From assembly GCA_025594325.1 (NCBI GenBank), contig JANHCV010000005.1, forward strand, positions 1,515,501-1,579,500: a DNA stretch of 64,000 nt, written 5' to 3'. This document shows, one piece after another, positions 19,191 through 29,568 of this stretch. The DNA is from Blastocladiella emersonii ATCC 22665. Its lineage: Eukaryota; Blastocladiomycota; Blastocladiomycetes; Blastocladiales; Blastocladiaceae. Position numbers and translations under genes: made by a program. How positions within the stretch are numbered: the first letter of the stretch is position 1; each line of letters opens with the position of its first letter. The notes beneath the pieces are model-generated. The model was not told the DNA's origin, did not search any database, and saw only the letters and a list, made by a program, of their open reading frames with translations.

Positions 19191-20911
19191 TCACTCGTGG
19201 CCGCCCAGGGCAAAGTAATCGCGCGCGAACGCGTACACGTCGTCGGGCTTCTTGACGAGCAGCGACCGCACGAAGTCGGCCAGCATCTCGCACAGCTCGG
19301 GCCGCCGCGCGAGCATCGCCTGCAGCTGGTCCTCCTCCTGGTTCTACACCCACCCGCACCATTCGCGTCAGTTACTACCATCGCCCGCCCACGCCCACCT
19401 CACCTCGAACGTACCTTGATCTCGTGGAACATACTCTGCAGCTCGATCTCGCCGCCGAAATCCGGCTGGTCGGCCGGGTGCGGCGCGTGCGTCTTCCCCC
19501 GTGCCGTCGCCGACGCGGTGCGGCCTGCGCCCACGACGGGCTCGGCCGTGAGCCCCGCGATCCCGGCGAACCGTGCGACCGCGACCAGGTCCGCCGCCGC
19601 GCTCGCGAGACCAAAGTACAGCTGCGTGCCATCGGCGAGGAGGCTGAGCGGCGAATCAGCAGCGGATTCGCGGACGACCTTGATCCCGACCAGCCGCCGC
19701 GCGCGACCGCCAATGACGTGCGTCGCGACCGGGTCCGACGTCAGCGTCACGGGCACCGCGCGCTGCGCCTCGTACGTGTGCGCCGGGAAGAATTCGGGGA
19801 CCGACAGCGCGTTCGACTCGAGGTGCATTGCGACCAGGAGCAGGAAGACGAGCTCGGAGCCTACGCGGGATGGTCAGAGCCGTGTGGAAGGGTTGGATGT
19901 GAAGGCGTACCGGAGAAGAGGAGGCCGGGACACGCGAGCTGGTCGACCACGACGGTGCTGGTGCTCTCGACTAGGTCCTCGCCGTCCTCGCCCGCACCGA
20001 TCGTCGACACCGTTTCCTCGATAATGTACTGCGGCTGCTGGCGGCGGCGGGGCACGGGAGCGGCAGCGGCAGAGTGTGGGGCGGACGGAGTCGTGGAGTT
20101 GCTCAACGACTCGAGGTCAGCGGTGGGCGCGTCATCGGGCTGCTGCTGCTCGGCCGACTCCTCGATCGACGCAACGTCGGGTGCGGGCTCGCTTGCGCCA
20201 GTCTCCGAGTCGGCGTCATGGGCCGCAGGCTCGGCGCTCTCGTCGACGAGCGCGGAATCGAGCTGCTCGCCCTGCTCGCCCAAACCCGCCGTCCGCCCCG
20301 CCGACCCGACACGCGACCCCGCCGCCGACGACGCCGCCGTCGACGCCGATTTCGGGCGACTGGACGCGGGCCGCGACCCCACCGCCGATGCCGGCCGGTG
20401 CCGCGCAGCCGTCGATCCAGCGCTCCCTGGCGCAGGCTGGTCGACAGCCCACACTTTGCGCGTGGTACGTGTCTTTCCCACGGTCGTGATGCGCGTCTCG
20501 AGGAGCGTGTCGAGGTGGCACGACACGTGGGCGACGACCTGGACCGAGCGGCGCGGGGCCGCGGGCTCGAGCCCGGACTGGCTGCGCTGGCGCAGCGAGA
20601 GCGTGGCCATGACGAGGTAGCACGGCAGCTCGGCGACGGCGGCTTCGCCGATCTCGAGCGTGAACTTGCCTGCCGTGGTTGAGGGGGCGGCACGCGGGTC
20701 GTGGACTTCGGTCGTCCAGTACGTCTGCAGGACCGAGGGCACGAGCGTCGTGTCTGCGCACTAGGGTTAGAATGTAGCCAAGTGGGCGTAGCGGGAGGAG
20801 AGCCGTACCGAGCTCGTGCAGCAGCTCGGCCGTCACGTCCGACAGCTCGCACCGGACATTGTCGGCCTTGGGAAACCCGCCGAGCGGCGGCGTTGGCGGT
20901 GTCGCGTCCAT
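19191..20911 (-). CDS. CATIP: CATIP-like ciliogenesis protein with RIIa domain
   Basis: Four exons on the minus strand: 20911-20809, 20753-19911, 19860-19415 and 19343-19191. The introns (55, 50 and 71 bp) have GTACGG, GTACGC and GTACGT donors, and all phases join correctly to give 514 aa. The last exon encodes a dimerisation/docking RIIa-type segment (ARRPELCEMLADFVRSLL then KKPDDVYAFARDYF), the pattern of CATIP (C2orf62), which in animals acts in actin polymerisation and ciliogenesis. The middle holds a 160-residue Ala/Ser/Glu-rich insert (about 130-290). The conserved parts before it (GKFTLEIGEAAVAELPCYLV) and after it (VVRESAADSPLSLLADG) fit the same family. A flagellar gene agrees with a zoospore-forming organism. 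Confidence rests mainly on the C-terminal motif and overall layout. Confidence 0.7.
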
Positions 20912-21153
20912 GTGTTTACGTTGCACAGAGTGTGTTCTGTTAGTCGGGGAAATCTCCAGAGTGGTGAGGAGAGCAGCCGAGTCTCGACCAGGCGAGGGAC
21001 GACGCGTCGCGCGCCGCGTCGCTCAATCAGCGTGACCGCGTTTCGCCTTGCGACCTCGGCACGCTCACGACCCGTCACTCAACCAAGCAAGAGCTCAAGT
21101 AGTAGTAGCTATATACAGTCTCTCTCACGATTCACAACAGTCCAATCAATCAC

Positions 21154-24100
21154 TTACACCTCCTCGCTCTCATCCATCTCGGCCGTCTTGATCACCGTCG
21201 GCTTGCCCTGGGCGAGCGGGTCGTACGGCATGGGCGCGTAGACGCCGTGGAACCCGAACGGGACGACCCGCCCGGTGTTCATCGACGCGCGGCCGATCTC
21301 CTTGAACGTGCGGGCGTCGAGGACCAGAAGGAACGTCTGGCGCGCGTTCCCGTCGAGCACGACGCTGAGCACGACCGCGTCATCTTCGGCGCCCGTCCCA
21401 CCGGCCTCGCGCGGCCGCGGCACGACGACGGGCTCGCTCGGGTAGCACCCGGGGACGCGCCACTCGACGGCGGCGCGCGTGCGCACGTTGATCTTGACGA
21501 GGGCCTCGAACGGCATGCGGGCGGACGCCACGACGCAGAAGGCGAACTGGTAGTCGGCGCGCCGGAAGTAGTCCGGGTGGATCACGGGGAGCTCGGGGCC
21601 GGGCCCGCTGCGGATGTCGTAGGTCGCGCGCGGGTACCCGGACCCGCCGGGCCCGGGCGTCGCGGACGCGGCCACCGCAGGGTCGCCGCTCGGCCACATC
21701 CACCCGGCCATGGCCTGCCACCACCGGTACGTCGACGCGCCGAGCGCGGACCGGCTCGCCACGGTGCGCACGCCGCGCAGCGTGTACCGGCGAAGGTGGC
21801 TCGCCTCGAAGTCGGTCGTGCCCGACCGGAACTTGTCGAGGTACATCTCCTGGATGTTGCTCGGCGACCGGTACGCGCACAGGTCGATGACGATGTCAAT
21901 GTCCTCGTCGACGGGCTCGGCGCCGCCGTCAGCTGCCGCCGCATCCGCTGCATCCGCGGTCGCCGACGTGCGCTTGTACACGACGTCGTACGCGTTGATG
22001 GTGTGAAAGACAAAGAACGGGTCGGCCTGGTACGTGGCGACGTGGCGCTTGGACGCGCGGTCGATGACGTACATGTAGACGGGGACGTGCTCGTGCCACT
22101 CGAGGGCGCTGGCGACCGTGTGGGTGAAGACGATCGGGATCCCGCCCATGGACCAGTAGTACGGGCAGCAGATGAGAATGATGTACCGCTGCGTGACGGC
22201 GAAGCTGTGCATGTACGACGCGCGGCGCGTGCGCAGCGTGCACACGACCTCGCCGCCCTTCGGGTGCGCCGCGTTCACCGTGAAGACGTGCGTGCTGATC
22301 ACCGGTCCCGGGTCCTGCAGGAAGTTGATGTACTCGCCCGTCGTCGTGTCGTAGTGCTCGTGCGCCGACGTCATGATCCCGACGAACTTGGGGTTCATCT
22401 TCGTGTACGCCGTGTACCCGCGCGGCTGTAGCGTCTCGGCGTCCAGCTCCTGCAGGATGTTGGCGTCCGTCTTGGCCAGCAGGATCTGCCGCCACTCGCC
22501 GTTGCCCGTGTCGTCCGTGCCCGGGCGCGGGTACCGCACGGGGAACCCGGGCGTCACCGACACGTTGACGTTGAACTCGGTCGGGATCGCCAGCGAGATG
22601 GTGAAGAACTTTTTGAACATGCTCTTGCACGGGTCCTGCGACTGGGCTACACACACACGTTCGCGCGCGCGAAAGTGTCAGCTCGAGTCCATCACCGCGA
22701 TCTCACCCGAAGAAAACGTACCAAACGACAGCGGCAGCGCGCCCGTAGTCTTCATGACCGACTCCTGGGTCTCGGACGTGAACCGGTTACGGTAAAAGAC
22801 CTGGCCACCGCGCACCTCGAACCGGTGCAGGAGGCTGAACCCGTCGAACCAGTGGTCGATAGCGACGACGCGACCGTCGCCCTCGCTCGACGGCAGCTCG
22901 GTCTCGACCTCGAACTTGCCCGGCCCGCACCGGTAGAAGACGCCCGACACCCAGTCGGGGATGTTGCCCTCGACCTGCAGCGCGAGCGGGGTGAGCACCT
23001 CGGCGCACTCGCTGAACCCGAGCAGGCAGCCCTCGGGGAACTCGGCCGCGGACTCGAACGACGCGATGCTGCCGAGCTCGGACGACTCGGAGCACGACCC
23101 GTTCTTGAGCAGCGCGGCCCCGCCCGACGACGACGTCCCCGAAACCCCCGGCTCGGGCGACTTGCTCGACCGCCGCCCGACGCCGCCGCCGCTGACCGAA
23201 ATCGACTTGCGCGGGCTCTGGAAGATGCTCATGCGGTGCGACGACCTGCGGCGCGCGGACTCGGCGGGCGACGCGGGGACCGACGGCGGCACCACGGCGT
23301 CGTTGGTGCTGAGCCCCTCGAGCGTGATGGCCCCGTTGCGCACCGTGACGGACGCGCGGCGGCTCGGCACCACGCCCGCGGTACTGCGCGCGAGCGGGCC
23401 CGCCATCCCGACCGTCGGGATCCCCGGGTGCGCGAACGACGACCGCCGCCGCTGCGGCGCGCTCGGCGGCGGCGTCGGGGTGACCGACTGCGGCGACGTC
23501 CCCGCCGCGCTGCCGGACCCGCGCCGCGACGATGCCGATGAGGAACCGAGCGCGGCGGCCGCGAGCAGGCGCGACAGGAGGCCGGGCGACGGCGCGCCCG
23601 TGGCGGCGTCGGTCTCAGCAGCGGACGGCGGCGGGCGCGGCGTGTTGGCCTGGGTCGACGGCGACCGCGACCGCACGGGCGTCGTGGTGGTTGTCGCGGC
23701 CGTGGGCATCGGTGGCGGCATCTCGACCGGCTCGCCGTCCTCCTCGGCGACGCGGTCGAGCGAGCCCGACAGCTGGTCCGACGCCTGCGCGGACCCCGCG
23801 GCCGCGGGCGTCGCGGCCCCGCTGACGTCCTTGATGAGCGACTGGCGGCGGAGCGCGGTCAGGAGCGAGAAGACGGACGACCGCTTGTGCTCTGCCGACG
23901 GCTTGCGGGCACCGCCCACGCCCGCGCCGGCGGACGGCGGTGGGACACTGAGCGACTCGCCGCTCGGCTGCGCGAGCGAGACGCCCGACTTGTCGGTGGC
24001 GGCGGGGGTCGAGGCGGCGGTGGGCGACTCGAGCTTCCAGGTGCCCTTGACGGCGCGCACGGGCGACGGGTCCGTCAGCGTGTCGCCGAGCATGGCGGCC

Positions 24101-24462
24101 GTGTCGCGCGCGAGCTCGGCCGCGGACCGGTCGGCGCCGTCCGTGTTGGCGACGCGGATCACATTCTTGGTCGTGTCGTTGCTGGTGGTAGTGCGGGCGA
24201 AGGCGAGCTGCTTGAGCGCGGCGTGCCCGTTGGCGGAGCCCGCGTTGCCCGAGTCCTGGAGCTGCGGGGTCGGGCTGTCGTCGAGGACCGCGGCGGCGCC
24301 GTCGAGCTCGAAGATGTGGTCCGCGTCCTCGGTCTCCTCGGGGATCGGGATCGACGCCGGGTCGACGGGCGCCGAGACCGAGTGGAAGATGGCCGGATCG
24401 ATGCCGAGCGAGTACGACTCGCGGCGGAACGGGTTCCGCGTCCCGGGCGTGAAGCTGGTCAT
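21154..24462 (-). CDS. Carotenoid cleavage oxygenase with long N-terminal extension
   Basis: Two exons, 24462-22722 and 22646-21154; the intron (75 bp) has donor GTACGT and acceptor GTAG in phase 1, giving 1077 aa. From about residue 475 the protein is an RPE65/carotenoid oxygenase: GNIPDWVSGVFYRCGPGKFE, DHWFDGFSLLHRFEV and YRNRF at the front, and the four iron-ligand histidine contexts SAHEHYD, MHSFAVTQRYII, VFHTINAYD and FGFHGVY. The family cleaves carotenoids with O2 at a non-haem iron; beta-carotene cleavage would give retinal. Blastocladiomycete zoospores are known to use a retinal-binding rhodopsin-cyclase, so a retinal supply role is attractive but inferred. The first 470 residues are Ser/Pro/Thr-rich and disordered, with no counterpart in usual 500-600-aa family members. 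Confidence 0.88.
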
Positions 24463-25230
24463 CGGTGGCAGGTTGTTCTTCTTTGTCGTTGTTGGCGGGA
24501 GCGAAATGAAATGAATGTGGATCGGATCACAAGCGAGGGGATAGGGGCGAGCAGCCCGCGCGGATCGAGGCGGCGTGCGTGCGTGTGTGGAGGAAGAGCA
24601 AACGGCCCACGCGGCGCGCCCCGCGCACCTTATGAGGTCGCGCGCGCCGCGGGGGCGCGGGTCCCATGGTCAAGGCGCGAGGGGGGCGAAGGTGCGCTCC
24701 GCGCTCTCCCAGAGTCTCCGCGACGCGGACGCGGGGCGAGGAGCCGATGTCAGGAGAAGGTCGCCGCGGAGGCGCGCCGCGTGAAAACGGGCACGACGTG
24801 TCATGGTTGCATGGGATGACGTTGCATGGAGTGTGCTGGCTGTCAGAGCGAGGAGTGGGGAGAAACGAGGGGGAGGCGCGGGCGCTGGGCGAAGGAAGGG
24901 AACGCCGATTGGTCTCGCGACGACGCCGTTTCAGCCACACTGGCGCGCCGACGCGTCGACCTCGCCCTCCGTTCGTCCGCTGGTCGCGCGGGGCCACGGC
25001 TGTACTGTGGCCCAGGGAGACGGTAGACGGTCACAACACGAGGACTGAACCCTGCTGCTCGAAGCGTCGTACCGCTGGGCCCCGTTTGATGCGAAAGTCG
25101 CCCCAGCGCGTTGCGGTGGTGATGTTGGTGGTTCTTCGCAGTCCGCAGTCCGCCTCCCACCCACGAGGCCATCCTGTTCATATCAACCACTTATTATATT
25201 TGCGCAAGGTCGGAGATTCGGCCGGTACAA
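24463..25230. other. Intergenic, nothing supported
   Basis: This 768-bp GC-rich stretch between the oxygenase start and the stop of LRR gene G contains only short unrelated ORFs. It probably carries the oxygenase promoter and the 3' UTR of gene G. Confidence 0.5.
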
Positions 25231-27012
25231 CTAGAGCGTAAAAATGGAAAGCAGCGGAGACGCGGCTGCGCGGATCTCCGCCATCATGTCCTGCGAGATC
25301 GGGATCCCGGCCAGCTCGAGCGCGCGAAGGCGCGGAGGCATGTGGGCAATCAGCGCACGAAGGCCGTCGTCGGTGATCGGGTTCTTTCTCAGTTCAAGCT
25401 TGGAGAGTGAGTCGGGGAGCGCCGGCGCGAGTAGTGCCATGGCTGCCGCGTTGAGCATGCTGTTATCGAGGCCAAGGGAATCGAGTAACGGCGGCATATG
25501 CCGAGCAAGCAGGCGTGCCCCTGCAGGCCCCACCTTGGCGTCGCTGAGTTCGAGAAGCGTGAGCGAGCGTGGGAGCCGGGGGAACAAGCGCGCAACGGCC
25601 GTGTGCGACAAGGAGCAGGAGTGAAGGATGAGCTCCTTGAGGCCAGGAGGAAGGTTGTCGGCTAGCGCGAATGCAGCTTGGTCCTCGACTTGGTTGAAGC
25701 CGAAGCGAAGACGCTGCAGTGGATGCGGGAGCACAGAAAAGAGTAGCGCTGCGTCTGCACACGGCATCCCGCTCGCGGTTGCTTCGAGCACGGTCAATGC
25801 TGGCGGGAGCGATGCGGCAAGCGATTGCGCACCGCATGAGCCGAGTCGTGTCCTCGTGAGCAGCAGTTCCTTCATCAAGGATGGAAATGTCCAGGGCGGA
25901 GACGGGTCATCCAGGTTGTTGTCGTCAAGATAAAGCTGCTTGAGAGTGGCTGGGAGAAGCGGTCCCACTGCGGCGAGGCCGGTGATCTTGTTATCAATCA
26001 GGGTTATGGTGGTGATTCCACATGGGACGGGAAGGGCGCGAACGAGAGCGAGCAGCGCGGCGTCATCGAGCGAGCAAACAGGAACGTTGAGAGACTCGAG
26101 GGAAGCAGGGAGACTAGGGATTAGCCAGTCAATGAGCTCGGGAGAAAGCGGGTTGCGCCGGATGACTAGCGTGCGGAGCTGTGAAGGCCACGACACTGGG
26201 CTGGCGGGGCGAGACCGCTGGCCGAGTGTCAGCCAGAGCCCGTCCAGTTCAAGCTTCGTCACGGTCGCAGGTAACCGCAGCGCGAGCAGCCGAGGGAGGT
26301 CGATAGTGCAGTCCTTGAACGCGATTTCGGACACGCGACTCTGCGCTTCAGCCGCCATAAAAGCATTGAGCGCGAGAATCCCACTGTGCGATATGGCAGC
26401 GTCGGTGAATGAGATCCGTGGAGTAGATGTCGACTCGGTTCCCTGGACCAAAGCGTGGATGGCCGCGTCCACGCACTGCGGCTCGCTAAAGCCCTAAAAC
26501 GAGCCCACGCATGAACACAGGTTAGTGTCGACTACCGGTCAGGTAGAATCAAGGCAAAAACGTACCACGAAGATCTCCTCGTCGTCGTCATCCTCGTCGT
26601 CACCGTCGCCATCCTCGTAGCAGTTTTCGCCAAGACCGAGCGCGACGCGAGCGTCAGTTGACCAATGAACCTCCTCGGTGACGCGGAGCGCGCCCGAGTC
26701 GCGCCAAAACTCGAGCGCGGTCAAGAAGCGTCCGCGGATTGCAAGATCGAGAGCCTTGGTTGAGCACCCGAGCGGGAGGCCGAACGACGCCCACTTCTGC
26801 AAGACCGCGGTTCGACCATGAGCTGTCGCCGTGTCGAGTGAAAGCGCCGGGGAGCAAAGAAGAATGGCCCGCTGGACGCGAGGAATGAGATGCTGACGCG
26901 CGACGCGCGAGTACTGAAGCAGGCCAGCGACATCGTTCGGGTCGTCGTGGAGCCACACGGCTTCGACGAGGATGGCCTCGATCACTTTAGGGGCATAAAT
27001 GAAGCTGAACAT
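25231..27012 (-). CDS. LRR-family gene G, intact divergent long form
   Basis: Exons 27012-26566 and 26493-25231; the intron (72 bp) has donor GTACGT, branch CTAAC and acceptor TTAG in phase 0, giving 569 aa. The N-terminal module (1-149) matches the plus-strand family more weakly: VIEAILVEAVWLHDDPNDVA, LLQYSRVARQHLIPRVQRAIL, CSPALSLDTATAHGR, FWRDSG, then an acidic run of Asp/Glu. The LRR module is clean: LPASLESLNVPVCSLDDAAL, LPATLKQLYLDDNNLDD, LPPGLKELILHSCSL, LPDSLSKLELRKNPITDDGL and others, about ten repeats. The intron sits at the same position as in copies B-F, showing common descent. A 339-bp piece of this gene is duplicated at 47502-47840. Confidence 0.88.
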
Positions 27013-27226
27013 CGTATTGCATCAAGTTTACATGGCTGACATCGAGCGACAGGCGAAGGAGCAGAGCAGCGACGAAGGGCCGCGGCGGCCGCGGCGACGG
27101 CGGGCAGCGTAGGTGAGTGGCGCAGCGCCATCGCGTGACCTCACTTGATGCGTTGCGGGGCGAGCGGGGTGCACGAGACGCTGGCGGGACGCCCGCGGCG
27201 GCAAGCTGGCGCAGCGAGAACGTGGA

Positions 27227-28259
27227 ATGGAACGCGAAAAGAAGCCGCGAAAGAGTGTGTTTCAGAGCTCGCAAACGATCGCGTGTTCAGTTCCCAGTGA
27301 AAACGACTGTAAGAGGGGCATAGTCGACGACCGTAAGCCGCGCGATCCGGCCGCCGCCGGTGCTGCCCCTGTCGCGCCGCTGCCGCTGGACTTCGTCTCC
27401 GCAAGCGGGTCGCGTGCATCGGTGAACCGGTGCTTCAACGGCGCGGATTTCAAGATGGCCATCACGTCATTCGCCGCCCTCCTCGGCGCGCCGACGCAGG
27501 AGGATGTTAGCAAGCTCGAGTCGCTTTTCCTCAACGAGTCGGTCTTCTCGAATCACGGCAGCAGCCGCGCGGGCCACGGCGGGGCCGTCCAAGTCGTCCG
27601 CATGGACGTGGTCCCTCGCGCGGGCTCGGAGGACACTAAGCGCACTGGCGCTGGGCTCCGGCTCCTTGTCGAAAGCTTCGCGTTTGCTGAGTGCGGCGGC
27701 AGTATCAACCGCTTGCGTGCCACTGATCCGCTGCCACCATCCCCGTCTCCGGCGCCACGGCGCCAGATCCTGATCGTGCACTTCAAGGTCTGTGAGGGCA
27801 ACTTGGCAGCGTAAGAGACGCTCCTCGCGTACGACGCGGTCGTCCACCAGGCTCTCGAGACGTGGGACCTCGCGCGCGAGCACGCGGCTCCCGTGGCGGT
27901 CGAGGCGGCCCGTAACAAGGCGCTCCAGTTTGCGTTTGCCAAGGTTCAGCGCGCGCACGGCAAGCTGAACCAGGGCTTCACGCGCCAGGGCAAGCCCATC
28001 ATAGCCGACCACGGCCAAGATCTACCTGTGGCGGCCTGCGCCGGGCACCATGGAGAAGATCATGAAGATGCAGCAGGAAGCCATGGCGCTCACCACGTAG
28101 CACGCTGCGGCGCGGATCGCTGCTGCGACTGCCTATGCCAAGGTCACCCGGATCCGCGAGTCCATCAAAGCGGGCGCAAAGCGCGGCCGCCATGATCGTG
28201 CAGTTTATGAGATCGAGCGTGACAAGGGTGAGCGGAAGAGATCTAAACCAAGTCAGATC
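27227..28259 (+). pseudogene. Unknown gene, broken
   Basis: The frame from ATG 27227 includes FNGADFKMAITSFAALLGAP and VESFAFAECGGS, then stops at TAA 27812-27814. The same frame continues coding-like (LLAYDAVVHQALETWDLARE, NKALQFAFAKVQRAHGKLNQ) to about 28015. A frame change follows and another frame reads IYLWRPAPGTMEKIMKMQQE with a further stop at 28099, then AAATAYAKVTRIRESIKAG. At least two stops and one frameshift are needed, so it is a decaying gene. I do not recognise the family. It meets LRR gene H tail to tail. Confidence 0.5.
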
Positions 28260-29421
28260 CTATACGGTCTCAAAGGCAATGTTTCCAATCTTGAGCTCGA
28301 CGAGAGAGCGCGGGAATGAACTGGCAGGAGGGCTCGTGAACGGAACTCGAGTCTCAACGCTCACGCGCAAAATTTGAAGCGACTTTGACAGCGAGGACAT
28401 CACTTCGTAGAGCGCGTTGGTTTGGCAGTCCACCTTGAGCGACAGCTCTACCAGGAAGCGCGGGATAAGCCGTGCAAATGCGGCCGCACCCGCTTCCACA
28501 AGTGCGCCCATGTCCACGACCAGCGACCCCAGCGTGGAGGGTAGGCGTGAGAAGAGACTTGACACGACTGCACCTGAAAGCTTGCCGCATTCGAGTGCGA
28601 GCAGCGAAAGCAAGCGTGGCCAGGAAACCGCACCGCTGACCGTGCGAACCGACCCGAGCCAAGGTCTGCAGAGCGTCACCGTCGTGACCGACTCTGGCAG
28701 CTTGAGGGCGATCAAACGAGGAAGATCAAGTGTGCAGTGGGAGAACCTGACCGACTCGAGCTGCTGCGCAGAACTCGCCATGGCTTCGTTGAGTGCATCA
28801 ATGTCAGCAGATGAAATTGACTCGTAGGCCAAGTTGAGATTTGACTTGCTCCCATCAGCGATTCCGGGACAGACCGAGCAGTTGCTCGCGTCAAAAGGAG
28901 GCAGGTCGTCAAAGTACTCTTACAATACCAACCGGGCGGAGTGAGATTGACGCGGAAACAACTGGTCCAAGAGGAAATGACAACCGTACCCGGCCAACCT
29001 TCCGTACACGGTTCCTCGCAGCCACCCCAAGTGCAACGCCAGCTCCCGGGTGGGGCCCAATTGCCAGGAAAGCGAGCTTGCTCCCCGGCACACTCCCAAA
29101 GTCGCGCCACCACTCGAGCGTCGTGAGCTCCTCGCGCGCTATTGCGGCTTTGAGGGACCCGAGAGTGCATGTCAGCGGGCGACCAAGTTCGGCCCACTTC
29201 TCAAGGACCGAGACTCGGCCGTGTGACGTCGCCGAGTCGAGAGAAAGCGTTGGCGAACGAAGCAATATGGTCCGCTGGACGCGCGGGATGAGGTGCCGGC
29301 GCATCACACGCGAGTACTGCAGCAGCCCGGCGATGTTGTTCGGGTCGTTGTGGAGCCGCACGGCTTCGACGAGAATCGCCGCGACGAGCTCGGGCATGTG
29401 GAGGAATAACTGCAAGGTCAT
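28260..29421 (-). CDS. LRR-family gene H, short form
   Basis: Proposed exons are 29421-28990 (144 codons) and 28916-28260 (218 codons plus stop), 362 aa. The donor is GTACGG at 28989 and the intron is 73 bp; the acceptor ends GAG, which is unusual, but phase 0 and the family intron position both fit. Exon 1 (MTLQLFLHMPELVAAILVEA, RVMRRHLIPRVQR, SPTLSLDSATSHGRVSVLEK, EWWRDFGS) is closest to gene G. Exon 2 carries LPESVTTVTL, LPSTLGSLVVDMG and FPRSLVELKIGN. Its length matches short-form copies E and F. No in-frame stop. The acceptor needs cDNA confirmation. Confidence 0.7.
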
Positions 29422-29568
29422 GGTTGCATGGAGTTGACGTGGTCGCCGTCGAAGGCTGCGAGTGATACATGAGCACGGGGAGAGCAGAGACCAACGCCAT
29501 CCAGCAGCTGACATGCGAGACCGCGACGTTCGATCATCTCCGACCACGACGACGACGACGCACCTGCA

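Noticed and set aside
17024-19255. 743-codon plus-strand ORF opposite the aminotransferase
   Set aside because: Arg/Gly/Val/Glu-rich with no motifs; the minus strand gives a textbook aminotransferase. GC-rich antisense shadow.
21247-24514. Long plus-strand ORFs opposite the carotenoid oxygenase
   Set aside because: No domain patterns; the minus-strand frame has all iron-ligand contexts and a clean intron.
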